Under the pieces are notes generated by a model. That model did no database searches. It was not told the origin of the DNA and saw only the letters and a list, made by a program, of their open reading frames with translations. Made by a program: the position numbers and the translations under genes. From Paenibacillus phocaeensis (lineage in GTDB: Bacteria; Bacillota; Bacilli; Paenibacillales; Paenibacillaceae): DNA of 64,000 nucleotides. Numbering within the stretch: position 1 is the stretch's first letter; each line of letters opens with the position of its first letter. Shown piece after piece: positions 41,289 to 49,481 of the stretch. The stretch lies in NCBI RefSeq assembly GCF_900021165.1, contig NZ_FCOQ01000026.1, forward strand, positions 1-64,000, read 5' to 3'.

Positions 41289-42968
41289 TTATACTTCCAT
41301 AATGATCAGCAGAATCATCGGTCTGCGCCGCGTCTGCTCATACAGGAATCGGCCGAGCGCATCCTTGACGTTCGTCTTCAGCGAAGCCCATTCGTTGACG
41401 TTCTCGCTCATCAGCTTCTCGAGCGTACTGGATACAATCCGGTTCGCCTCGTCCAGAAGCCCTTCCGATTCACGGACATACACGAAGCCGCGGGAGATAA
41501 TATCCGGGCCAGATACAATCGTGCCGTCCTGTTTGCTCAACGTAACGACCACAACCAGAATGCCGTCTTGGGACAACAGCTTGCGGTCGCGCAATACGAT
41601 ATTGCCGACGTCGCCTACGCCAAGTCCGTCGATCAGCACATTGCCGGCCGGTACTTTCCCGGCTTTGCGAGCTACGCCGTTCTGGATTTCGATGGTGTCT
41701 CCGATATCGATCAGGAAAATATTATCCGGCTCTATGCCAACCGACTCTCCGAGCAGCGCATGTCTCCGCAACATGCGGTATTCCCCGTGGACCGGAATGA
41801 AATATTTCGGCCGCATCAGATTCAGCATCAGCTTCAGTTCTTCCTGGCTGCCGTGACCCGATACGTGCACGCCGGAGTTCGATCCGCTGTAAATCACTTC
41901 CGCACCGAGGCGGAACAGCTCGTCGATTGTCCGACCTACATATTTCTCATTCCCCGGAATCGGGGTCGCCGCAATAATAACGGTATCTCCAGGCAGGATA
42001 TCGACCTTGCGATGTGTCGAACGGGCCATTCGCGTCAAGGCGGACATCGGTTCACCCTGGCTGCCCGTGCACAAAATGACAACGCGGTCTGCGGCCATTT
42101 TGTTAACTTCCTCCGGTTCAATGATGATGCCATCCGGTACGTTCAGATAACCAAGTTCTTCTGCACTTGTTACAACATTCACCATACTGCGTCCGATGAT
42201 GGTCAGCTTCCGGTTCGTTGCATATGCCGCATCGATCACCTGCTGAATCCGGTGCACGTTCGAGGCAAAGGTCGCCACAACCACGCGCTGCTTCGCTTTA
42301 TGGAAAATATCGCTGAGTACGATCCCGACGTTTTTCTCCGAAGGCGTGAAGCCCGGTCTCTCCGCATTGGTGCTATCCGATAAAAGTGCCAAAACACCGT
42401 TTTTCCCGATTTCGCCCATCCGATGCAAATCCGCATATTGATCATTGACTGGGGTATGATCAAATTTGAAGTCGCCGGTATGAACGACGTTGCCTTCCGG
42501 AGTTTCAATGCATACGCCGACCGAATCCGGAATACTATGATTTGTCCGGAAGAACGAAGCTTTCATCGTCGTCCCGAGCTCAATCACGGAATCGGCATTG
42601 ATCAGCACGCGTTTCGTTTCGCCGAGCAGTCCCGCTTCCTTCAGCTTGTTCTCGACCAACCCTAAAGTCAGCTTGGTTCCGTATACCGGAACATTCAAAT
42701 TCTTCAGCACATACGGCAACCCGCCGATATGGTCTTCGTGTCCGTGCGTCAGCACGATACCTCTTACTTTATCACGGTTCTCCGTCAAGTAAGTGATATC
42801 GGGAATGACGATGTCGATGCCAAGCATGTCCTCTTCCGGAAACTTAAGTCCGGAATCGATCACAACGATGTCATTGGCATATTGAACGACATACATGTTC
42901 TTCCCAATCTCTGCGACGCCGCCCAATGCGAAAATCGTCAATTTTTCATTATTCATTTTTTTAGACAA
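41289..42968 (-). CDS. rnjB: Ribonuclease J (RnjB position, complete metal motif)
   Basis: This 559-residue metallo-beta-lactamase/beta-CASP ribonuclease acts in 5'-to-3' RNA decay and rRNA maturation. The metal motif HGHEDHIGG (about residues 76-84) is complete, with FRTNHSIPDS, HTGDFKFD, GSQGEPMSAL and HVSGHGSQEELKL downstream. Gene neighbours (dapA upstream, tepA-ylzJ-spoIIIE downstream) and the C terminus place it as rnjB (J2). Bacillus subtilis J2 has a degenerate motif, so this copy may be more active than its namesake. The start is TTG 42968 with AGGAGGG 10 nt upstream, or the ATG four codons later. Confidence 0.9.
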   Translation of the reverse strand: MSKKMNNEKLTIFALGGVAEIGKNMYVVQYANDIVVIDSGLKFPEEDMLGIDIVIPDITYLTENRDKVRGIVLTHGHEDHIGGLPYVLKNLNVPVYGTKLTLGLVENKLKEAGLLGETKRVLINADSVIELGTTMKASFFRTNHSIPDSVGVCIETPEGNVVHTGDFKFDHTPVNDQYADLHRMGEIGKNGVLALLSDSTNAERPGFTPSEKNVGIVLSDIFHKAKQRVVVATFASNVHRIQQVIDAAYATNRKLTIIGRSMVNVVTSAEELGYLNVPDGIIIEPEEVNKMAADRVVILCTGSQGEPMSALTRMARSTHRKVDILPGDTVIIAATPIPGNEKYVGRTIDELFRLGAEVIYSGSNSGVHVSGHGSQEELKLMLNLMRPKYFIPVHGEYRMLRRHALLGESVGIEPDNIFLIDIGDTIEIQNGVARKAGKVPAGNVLIDGLGVGDVGNIVLRDRKLLSQDGILVVVVTLSKQDGTIVSGPDIISRGFVYVRESEGLLDEANRIVSSTLEKLMSENVNEWASLKTNVKDALGRFLYEQTRRRPMILLIIMEV

Positions 42969-43281
42969 GTGAATCTAACCCTCCTAATTATTTTGGACGT
43001 CGTATCGAAAATTCCTATGGAAATAGCTCCGACCGCTGCATTTGAATTCCAAAGCATTTAAATCGCAGGAACAAACAACCGCCTAAATCAAGACGGTCTA
43101 GCCGTTTCTCAAAGTCATCATCCTAAAATGGTTGTTCAATGCAAGTTAAGGTAAGCCAAAGAGCCCCATCCAGCTCCAAGCGAAATGACAAGAACAATCT
43201 TCGCCTTCGCTTGCTGATGTAAACCAACTTCTTGAACGAGCCATTAATTTAAAAATTCACCGCACCCAGTCACTTGAGATC

Positions 43282-43311
43282 ATTATACATGATTAAATTG
43301 GAAAAACACAA
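43282..43311 (-). promoter_or_regulatory. rnjB: Candidate sigma-A promoter of rnjB
   Basis: On the minus strand TTGTGT (43306-43311) and TATAAT (43282-43287) are separated by 18 nt; the -10 box is perfect. It would give an unusually long rnjB leader of about 305 nt. Confidence 0.5.
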
Positions 43312-43353
43312 GTCAGCGCTTTTACCTACGTTTAACGTTACCTTGCGCTATGA

Positions 43354-43389
43354 CAAAAAAACCGATGCCTGCAACTTAGGCATCGGTTT
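43354..43389 (-). terminator. Terminator downstream of dapA
   Basis: On the minus strand AAACCGATGCCT pairs perfectly with AGGCATCGGTTT around AAGTTGC and is followed by TTTT. It is about 46 nt past the dapA stop. Confidence 0.92.
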
Positions 43390-43435
43390 CTGGAAACACT
43401 GCACATATCTGGTTAAGAAGAAGGTGAGGCAGGAA

Positions 43436-44299
43436 CTAAAGCAGGCTGCGAATACGCAGGGCTTCCTGTTCATTAGGCGGTACCAGCGGCAGGCGGACCG
43501 AACCGACAGGGTGACCGGTTTCATTTAACGCATATTTCACCGCTACCGGATTTGGGCATTCAAACAATACCTTGAATAACGGAAGCAGCTCGCGGTGCAG
43601 TCGGCTTGCTTCATCCACGCGCCCGTTAAAGAACTGGACCACCATCTCTTTAATCGAGCGGCCCGCAAGATGGCTGGCCACGCTGATCACACCGTAAGCT
43701 CCCACCGCCATTGCCGGCAGTGCAGACGCATCGTCCCCGGAATAAACCTTGAAATGCTCCGGCGCTTGGGCCACGATCATCGCAATCTGATCCAGCGGTG
43801 CGCATTCCTTGGTCGCTACGATGTTGGGAATCTTCGCCAGCCGCAGCGTTGTTTCAACGCTTAAGCTTACCACCGTACGGCTAGGAACGTTATACAAAAT
43901 AATCGGCAGGCTGGTGACAGCTGCGATGGCTTCAAAATGGCGGAAAAGGCCTTCTTGATTTGGCTTGTTATAGTACGGAGCAACCAGCAGGATTCCGTCA
44001 ACCCCGCATTTTTCAGCCTCGCGTGTTAAGTTGACGGAATGCGCGGTATCATTGCTGCCCGTGCCGGCGATGATTTTGCAGCGACCGGCTGCGTGCTTCA
44101 CCGCGAAGGCAAATAATTCAAGCTTTTCTTCATCCGTTAAAGTAGGGGACTCCCCCGTCGTTCCGCTCACGACAAGGCTGTCGGATTGCTGTTCCTCCAC
44201 TAAATAGTCGATCAGGCTTGCGGTCTGGTCCCAGTCGATTTTCCCTTGATCATTAAAAGGCGTTACCATGGCTGTAATCATTCTCCCGAAATCAATCAC
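43436..44299 (-). CDS. dapA: 4-hydroxy-tetrahydrodipicolinate synthase
   Basis: This 287-residue TIM-barrel aldolase condenses pyruvate with aspartate semialdehyde, the first step of diaminopimelate and dipicolinate synthesis. VSGTTGESPTLTDEEKL (about 43-59), YNVPSRT with the catalytic Tyr (about 136) and VATKECAP with the Schiff-base Lys (about 164) are present. GTG 44299 has GGAGGAG upstream. It follows dapG in the same direction, and the spoVFA/B genes that turn its product into dipicolinate are just upstream. Confidence 0.96.
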   Translation of the reverse strand: MIDFGRMITAMVTPFNDQGKIDWDQTASLIDYLVEEQQSDSLVVSGTTGESPTLTDEEKLELFAFAVKHAAGRCKIIAGTGSNDTAHSVNLTREAEKCGVDGILLVAPYYNKPNQEGLFRHFEAIAAVTSLPIILYNVPSRTVVSLSVETTLRLAKIPNIVATKECAPLDQIAMIVAQAPEHFKVYSGDDASALPAMAVGAYGVISVASHLAGRSIKEMVVQFFNGRVDEASRLHRELLPLFKVLFECPNPVAVKYALNETGHPVGSVRLPLVPPNEQEALRIRSLL

Positions 44300-44394
44300 G
44301 CCATCTCCTCCTTCCGATTCCCGCTTCGCTATTTTTATTGCTGCCTTATCAGCATTCCCTGCCTTTTTCTAATCCGATCCAATTGATTCCTAAG

Positions 44395-45615
44395 TTAGCG
44401 GCCCAGCTCGAATTTGGCATGCAGCGCCCGCAGCGCTTGCACCATGTCATCCTTATGCACCAATACCCAAATCGTGGTGTTCGAGTCCGCCGATTGCAGG
44501 ATTTGGATCTGATGCTCGGTTAAGGCTTCCACAATCTTGGCCATAATGCCCGGAACACCGTTGATGCCGCCGCCGATGACCGACACTTTGGCACAGCCGG
44601 TGCAAATTTGCGGCGAAAGCTCCAGCGATTCCAATACCGCCTCAGCCTTAGCCGAATCTTTGTCGAAAACGGTATAAACGACGCCGGTTGGGGTCACATT
44701 AATAAAATCAACGCTAATGTCGTTCTCGGCCATGGCCTTGAACACCTGCAGCTGCAGATTATCCGGCCCTTTACCGGCAGACTCCACCCGGATTTGAGTC
44801 ACGTTCGCCACGTAGGCAATCCCAGTCACGTAACGGTCCACAATGCCGAGCTGGACGTCCTTGAAACCTTCCGGGTTGGCGACCAGCGTTCCTTCTCCCT
44901 GTGAAAAAGTAGAGCGAACGCGTACCGGAATCCCGGCTTGCATCGCAATTTCAACGGCGCGGGGATGGATCACTTTCGCCCCTTGATGCGCCATGTTGCA
45001 GATTTCTGCATAACTCACGTACTCCAAGGGTTTTGCATCCTCGACAATCCGCGGATCCGCCGTCAAGATTCCATTGACATCCGTGTAAATATCGACCATT
45101 TCGGCGTGGAGTGCAGCTCCCAGCGCCGTCGCCGATGTATCGCTGCCGCCGCGTCCCAGCGTTGTAAAATCTCCGCCTTGATTTTGACCTTGAAAGCCCG
45201 TTACGATAACGACATCCTTCTGATGCAGTTCTTCCAGCACCCGCGTCGGGACGATATCCAGAATTCTCGCGTTGCCGTACTGGCTGTCCGTTCGGAAGCC
45301 GGCTTGAGCTCCCGTCAGCACGACCGAGGAGATGTTCCGCTCGGCAAGCAGGCTGCATAGCTTCGCTGCGGAAATAATTTCGCCGCAGGCCATCAACAAA
45401 TCTTGTTCGCGGGGCGGCAAACAAGCTTCCCCTTCGGCAACCAAATCCAGCAAGGTATCCGTCGCGTAGGGGTCGCCTTTGCGGCCCATGGCCGAAACCA
45501 CCACGACGAGCCGGAAACCGTTATCCAGTTCCCGGCGTACATGTGAGATGACATGCTCTCTCGCTTCCTTCGTCGAAAGAGACGTGCCACCGAATTTTTG
45601 CACCAAAATGCGCAT
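44395..45615 (-). CDS. dapG: Aspartate kinase (DapG-type, diaminopimelate-sensitive form)
   Basis: This 406-residue aspartokinase phosphorylates aspartate. KFGGTSL (residues 7-13), GRGGSDTSATALGAAL and the YTDVNGILTADPRIV segment make up the kinase domain (about 1-245), and two C-terminal ACT domains follow (LQVFKAMAENDISVDFINV; VSVIGGGINGVPGIMAKIV). Its position next to dapA and spoVF matches Bacillus subtilis dapG (aspartokinase I). ATG 45615 has TGGAGG upstream. Confidence 0.94.
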   Translation of the reverse strand: MRILVQKFGGTSLSTKEAREHVISHVRRELDNGFRLVVVVSAMGRKGDPYATDTLLDLVAEGEACLPPREQDLLMACGEIISAAKLCSLLAERNISSVVLTGAQAGFRTDSQYGNARILDIVPTRVLEELHQKDVVIVTGFQGQNQGGDFTTLGRGGSDTSATALGAALHAEMVDIYTDVNGILTADPRIVEDAKPLEYVSYAEICNMAHQGAKVIHPRAVEIAMQAGIPVRVRSTFSQGEGTLVANPEGFKDVQLGIVDRYVTGIAYVANVTQIRVESAGKGPDNLQLQVFKAMAENDISVDFINVTPTGVVYTVFDKDSAKAEAVLESLELSPQICTGCAKVSVIGGGINGVPGIMAKIVEALTEHQIQILQSADSNTTIWVLVHKDDMVQALRALHAKFELGR

Positions 45616-45870
45616 GGGTATTCCTCCAGTTAATAAGTGCGGAGTAAAGCGATGACTTCATTCCGTTTGAGTAGCAAGATAAACGAACCCAGAGCTTCGA
45701 AAACATACCCCTTCGCCGCAATGATCTCCGCGATTGAATCCGGCATTCCATGCTGCGCCTTTGAGCAAATTGTTCCGATACTTCCCACCAATGTTGAGTC
45801 CGTCCTGTAAAGACCGCGGCGTGAAACGCCCTTGATTCTCATCTATGCCCGGCTCGCCGGCTGCGGCTGT
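45616..45870. other. Gap between spoVFB and dapG, where asd usually lies
   Basis: In Bacillus subtilis asd lies between spoVFB and dapG. Here only 255 bp separate them. A minus-strand frame of 70 codons (45630-45842) ends 14 nt before the dapG start, but it has only weak ribosome sites (an inner ATG at 45746 after AAGGCG is no better), and I recognise no family. No asd motif is found in any frame. Confidence 0.4.
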
Positions 45871-46464
45871 TCACCCGTGAAAGCGTTCGATAATCAGCGG
45901 CTGCAGCTGTTTGCCTTCAAGTGCGGCATAACAAGCTTCCGGTACCAGTTCCATGTTCGCCACGAGCGAATTCGGTTTGCCGGTCGGATTATCTTGCCCG
46001 AACGGAACGAAATACACATTTTTAGCCACGATTAACTTCGCGATATTCGCCAAATTAAACCCTAAACCGTCATTAGTCGACACCGCAATGACGAGCGGAC
46101 GCCCGTTACGCAGTTGGGCTTTTGCCGCCATCAGCACAGGACTGTCCGTTACGGCGTTGGCCAGCTTGCTTGTCGTCGTTCCCGTACAAGGAGCGATAAC
46201 CAAGACGTCGAGCAGCTTGCTTGGGCCCAGCGGTTCAGCTTCGACAATTGAAGAAATAATATCATTCCCTGTAATATCTTTCAACTGTTTGCGCCAATCT
46301 TCCGATTTACCGAAACGGGTGTCGGTCATAAGAACCGACTGGGATATGATCGGCACAACCTTCGCCCCTCCGTCGACAAAACGCTGAATCTGAGGCATAA
46401 CCTCAGCAAACGTACAATGCGAGCCCGTAATGGCGTAACCTACCGTTTTCCCCTGCCAATTCAA
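45871..46464 (-). CDS. spoVFB: Dipicolinate synthase subunit B
   Basis: This 197-residue flavoprotein-like subunit (SLTGSHCTF-like start YAITGSHCTFAEVMP, then VIAPCTGTTTSKLANAVTDS) forms dipicolinate synthase with SpoVFA in the mother cell. Its ATG overlaps the spoVFA stop by 4 nt. The product is exported to the forespore, where SpoVA channels, one set of which is encoded at 13941-15435, take it up. Confidence 0.95.
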   Translation of the reverse strand: MNWQGKTVGYAITGSHCTFAEVMPQIQRFVDGGAKVVPIISQSVLMTDTRFGKSEDWRKQLKDITGNDIISSIVEAEPLGPSKLLDVLVIAPCTGTTTSKLANAVTDSPVLMAAKAQLRNGRPLVIAVSTNDGLGFNLANIAKLIVAKNVYFVPFGQDNPTGKPNSLVANMELVPEACYAALEGKQLQPLIIERFHG

Positions 46465-47360
46465 TGTTCATCCCCCCGTAATTGGAACTCCTCCAAAATC
46501 GACTGACAAATCGTGTTCGCCATAATAATTCCAGCCGTTTTGGGAGCGACGATTCCGGGGATGCCAGGGGCCAAAATCGCCTTGACTCCGCGCTTCTCGG
46601 CGAAACGGAAATCCGTTCCTCCGGGTGCCGAAGCCAGGTCGATAATCACCGCCGTGCGGGGCAATTTCGAGATGATTTGCGCTGTGACTATCATAGTCGG
46701 AATTGTATTAAAAATCAAGTCAACATCCCCTGCATTCGCGGCCAAATCCCTTGTCGCAAAAGGCTTCCAGCCCATTTGCACCGCTCTTGCCACATCGTCT
46801 TCCCGGCGTACCCCGACCCTTACATTCGCTCCCAAACCCTGCAGCGTTCCTGCCAGTGTAAACCCAGTTCGCCCGATCCCCAGCACGATACAGGTCGAAC
46901 CATGAATCGTAATGTCCGTATTCTGGATGGCCATCATCACTGCGCCTTCCGCCGTCGGAATCGAGTTGTAGATGGCAACGTCGTCTCGTTCGAGCACTTC
47001 GATAATCCGGAAGCCGTGCTCGGTACCCATTTGCTTGAGCAAGCTTTTGGCGATTCCGGTATAGACCAAAGTGCTTTTTCGAACAGCTGCAAACCATTCA
47101 CGTTTGATGACCAATGGTTCGGCAGAGAACGGCGCCGGGACGACCCCATGATCATCGCAACCGATTACCGGAAGGATGATAACGTCCGCGCCAGCCAGCA
47201 AACCTGGACTTAACGTCTCCTGCGATACTCCCTTCAGCGGCGTCTCCAGCCGGTCGAAGCCAACAACTCTTACCGTGGCGTCTAGTTCCAGACATTTGTT
47301 GATGACCTCCACCTGCCGGGCGTCACCACCGAGGAATACAATCGTTATTCCAGTCAGCAT
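46461..47360 (-). CDS. spoVFA: Dipicolinate synthase subunit A
   Basis: This 299-residue NAD(P)-binding subunit oxidises the DapA product toward dipicolinate. The N-terminal FLGGDARQVEVINKCLE and the Rossmann GIGRTGFTLAGTLQGLG (about 153-169) are visible. AAGGAGTG lies upstream of ATG 47360, and a sigma-K-like promoter precedes it, in line with mother-cell expression. Together with spoVFB, dapG and dapA it forms a compact dipicolinate supply locus. Confidence 0.95.
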   Translation of the reverse strand: MLTGITIVFLGGDARQVEVINKCLELDATVRVVGFDRLETPLKGVSQETLSPGLLAGADVIILPVIGCDDHGVVPAPFSAEPLVIKREWFAAVRKSTLVYTGIAKSLLKQMGTEHGFRIIEVLERDDVAIYNSIPTAEGAVMMAIQNTDITIHGSTCIVLGIGRTGFTLAGTLQGLGANVRVGVRREDDVARAVQMGWKPFATRDLAANAGDVDLIFNTIPTMIVTAQIISKLPRTAVIIDLASAPGGTDFRFAEKRGVKAILAPGIPGIVAPKTAGIIMANTICQSILEEFQLRGDEH

Positions 47361-47398
47361 TCTTAGACGGCACTCCTTCCAAGCAACACAGTATAGAC

Positions 47399-47427
47399 CA
47401 TCTTATGCCGCGGTCTACGAAGTGGTG
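47399..47427 (-). promoter_or_regulatory. spoVFA: Candidate sigma-K promoter of spoVFA
   Basis: On the minus strand CACC (47424-47427) fits the mACm -35 box and CATAAGATG (47399-47407) fits CATAnnnTA with one mismatch; the spacer is 16 nt, as expected. It is about 40 nt before the spoVFA ATG. The spoVF operon is sigma-K-dependent in Bacillus subtilis. Confidence 0.55.
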
Positions 47428-47486
47428 AAAAGGGAAGAATGCCTCCGAAGACGAGAGCTCCCTCACCGTGTACGGGGCTTGACCGA

Positions 47487-47567
47487 AAAATAAGAGACAT
47501 TTAGGGCGTTATTCCGGCCAAATCCCCCTAGTTCTCAAGAATAGAGGACATTTGAGGCGTTATTCCG
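47487..47567. repeat. Two imperfect direct repeats with 51-bp period
   Basis: GAGACATTTAGGGCGTTATT (from 47494) and GAGGACATTTGAGGCGTTAT (from 47544) share a GACATTT-(A/G)-GGCGTTATTCCG core. Related fragments (GTCCTCTATTCCGG near 47627) follow. Confidence 0.65.
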
Positions 47568-47611
47568 AGCTGAACCCGTCATATTCGCCGCTTTTAAGCT
47601 CGATAAACGAA

Positions 47612-47687
47612 AATAAGGGTAAAAAAGTCCTCTATTCCGGTCAAAACCCGCACCTAACCGAAAATAAGAACCTTTTTTACCCTTATT
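47612..47687. repeat. Perfect 16-bp inverted repeat with 44-nt loop
   Basis: AATAAGGGTAAAAAAG (47612-47627) is repeated inverted as CTTTTTTACCCTTATT (47672-47687). It lies just past the dut stop on the minus strand and could act as a terminator or processing stem. Confidence 0.6.
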
Positions 47688-47703
47688 CTTCCACACTCAT
47701 AAC

Positions 47704-48153
47704 TTACTTCGTCCCGGTATGGCCAAACCCGCCGGCGCCGCGAACCGTCTCAGACAGTTCGTCCACCTGCACCAGGTTAATTTCAGGGACGATCTGGAAC
47801 ACCATCTGCGCAATCCGTTCATTCCGACGGATAACAAATGGTTCCTGCCCAAGGTTGATCAGCAGCACCTTGATTTCGCCGCGATAGTCGGCGTCGATCG
47901 TTCCCGGCGTGTTCAGGCACGTGATTCCGTGCTTGTACGCCAGGCCGCTGCGCGGCCGGATTTGCGCCTCTAGGCCGCCGGGCATCGCGATAGCGATCCC
48001 GGTCGGCACGAGCGCGCGTTGCCCCGGCTGAAGCGTCAGCTCCTCCGTAACGGCAGCGTAGAGGTCGAAGCCGGAGGCCAGCTCCGACATTTTGCGAGGC
48101 AGTTCAATATCTTCATTTCCTGCCAAACGGTTGATTTGGACTTCAAACGACAA
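47704..48153 (-). CDS. dut: dUTP diphosphatase
   Basis: This protein of about 149 residues is a trimeric dUTPase that removes dUTP and supplies dUMP. The five family motifs are seen: [19 protein letters not shown] with the catalytic region, [11 protein letters not shown], the RIAQMVF strand and the C-terminal [10 protein letters not shown] arm. An ATG at 48159 is only 2 nt from AGGAG, so the TTG at 48153 with 8-nt spacing is the better start. It overlaps the end of ymxG by about 11-17 nt. Confidence 0.95.
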   Translation of the reverse strand: MSFEVQINRLAGNEDIELPRKMSELASGFDLYAAVTEELTLQPGQRALVPTGIAIAMPGGLEAQIRPRSGLAYKHGITCLNTPGTIDADYRGEIKVLLINLGQEPFVIRRNERIAQMVFQIVPEINLVQVDELSETVRGAGGFGHTGTK

Positions 48154-49396
48154 GTTCATCTCTCCTAACTCCCGATATCACGCGATCCGACGAGCCCACC
48201 ATAGCAAGCGAGAAGGGCTCGCTAAACATGGCCTTGATCACCTGGTTAACTTCATCCATGGTCACCGCCTCGATGCGGGCGATCATTTCATCCAATGAAT
48301 AATGTCTGCCCAGCATCAGCTCGTTTTTACCAAGCCGGTTCATGCGGCTTCCGGTGCTCTCCAGACTCAGAATCAAGCTGCCCTTCAACTGCTCCTTCCC
48401 TTTGCTCAGCTCGCTGTCGGTCATGCCGTGAACCGATACGTCGTGCAGGATCTCCTGGGTCAAATCCAGCACGTCCTTGGTTTGACGCGGCGCGGTTCCC
48501 GCGTACACCGTAAACAGGCCGCTGTCCGCGTGCGAACTGTGGTAAGAATACACCGAGTAGGCCAACCCCCGCTTCTCGCGAATTTCCTGAAAGAGCCGCG
48601 AGCTCATCCCCCCGCCGATCGCATTGTTTAAGAGCACCATCGCATATTGCTTATCGTCCCCAATCGGCAATCCCGGAAAGGACAAGCAAATATGGTTTTG
48701 CTCCGTTTTCTTGCGGTGGAATTTCAATCCGCCCAGGAAGTCCGGAGCGGCTAAAGAACGGGAGCTTCCCCGGTTCGAAAAATCGCCGAAGTACTTCTCC
48801 AGCAAATCGATCACCTGATCATCGATGTTGCCAGCGACGCTGATCACCGTATTCTCGATCGTGTAGTGCTCGCGCATATATTCCCGAAGATGCTCGGATT
48901 CCATAGCGCGCAGCTTCTCCTCCGTACCCAAAATCGGCAAGGCCAGCGGATGTTCCCCGTAGGCGGCCTGCGACACCAGATCATGGACCATATCATCCGG
49001 CGTGTCTTCATACATGGAGATTTCCTCCACAATCACGTTCTTCTCTTTCCGCAGCTCTTCAGCATCGAACAAGGATCGGAAAAACATGTCCGACAACACA
49101 TCAACCGCAATCGGCAAATGTTCATCCAACACTTTGGCATAAAAACAAGTATATTCCTTGGACGTAAACGCATTAACGTTTCCGCCGATCGCATCGAATT
49201 GCTCCGCGATATCCTTGGCGCTGTATCGCTCCGTACCTTTAAATAACATGTGCTCGATAAAATGCGAAATTCCGCCCCATTCGGGACTTTCATTGCGGGA
49301 GCCGGTTTTCACCCAAATGCCAAACGAGACCGAGCGGCAAGTGGGGATTTTCTCCATAACCACCCGAAGGCCGTTTTTTAATTGCGTTTTCTTCAC
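48143..49396 (-). CDS. ymxG: M16-family zinc peptidase (YmxG/MlpA type)
   Basis: This 417-residue peptidase has the inverted zinc motif HFIEH (about residues 45-49) with the downstream Glu of [17 protein letters not shown]. It is a processing peptidase-like enzyme of unknown substrate, found upstream of dut and downstream of pnp in Bacillales. GTG 49396 with AGGAGGG upstream starts it. Confidence 0.92.
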   Translation of the reverse strand: MKKTQLKNGLRVVMEKIPTCRSVSFGIWVKTGSRNESPEWGGISHFIEHMLFKGTERYSAKDIAEQFDAIGGNVNAFTSKEYTCFYAKVLDEHLPIAVDVLSDMFFRSLFDAEELRKEKNVIVEEISMYEDTPDDMVHDLVSQAAYGEHPLALPILGTEEKLRAMESEHLREYMREHYTIENTVISVAGNIDDQVIDLLEKYFGDFSNRGSSRSLAAPDFLGGLKFHRKKTEQNHICLSFPGLPIGDDKQYAMVLLNNAIGGGMSSRLFQEIREKRGLAYSVYSYHSSHADSGLFTVYAGTAPRQTKDVLDLTQEILHDVSVHGMTDSELSKGKEQLKGSLILSLESTGSRMNRLGKNELMLGRHYSLDEMIARIEAVTMDEVNQVIKAMFSEPFSLAMVGSSDRVISGVRRDELVV

Positions 49397-49481
49397 GAAG
49401 GGCCCTCCTAAATGTTTTGCAAAGCATTTCAGTGCATCGTTAATAAATGCACCCCTATCCTACCAAAAAAAGGCGGCAAGC

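Larger units (their letters stand above)
42969..43435. other. rnjB 5' region and dapA 3' end
   Basis: This 467-bp gap contains the dapA terminator (43354-43389), a candidate rnjB promoter (43282-43311) and an implied rnjB leader of about 300 nt that carries a small inverted repeat (CGGCTAGACCG near 43095). No coding frame with a ribosome site is seen. Confidence 0.55.
47361..47703. other. Intergenic region with repeats between spoVFA and dut
   Basis: This 343-bp gap contains the spoVFA promoter (47399-47427) and the imperfect 51-bp repeat and 16-bp inverted repeat listed separately. ymxH, found here in Bacillus subtilis, is absent. Confidence 0.6.

Noticed and set aside
44300..44394. Lysine riboswitch before dapA or dapG
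   Set aside because: The gaps are short and lack the conserved multi-helix core.
45630..45842. 70-codon minus-strand frame between spoVFB and dapG
   Set aside because: Weak ribosome sites and no family match; kept only as part of the gap description.
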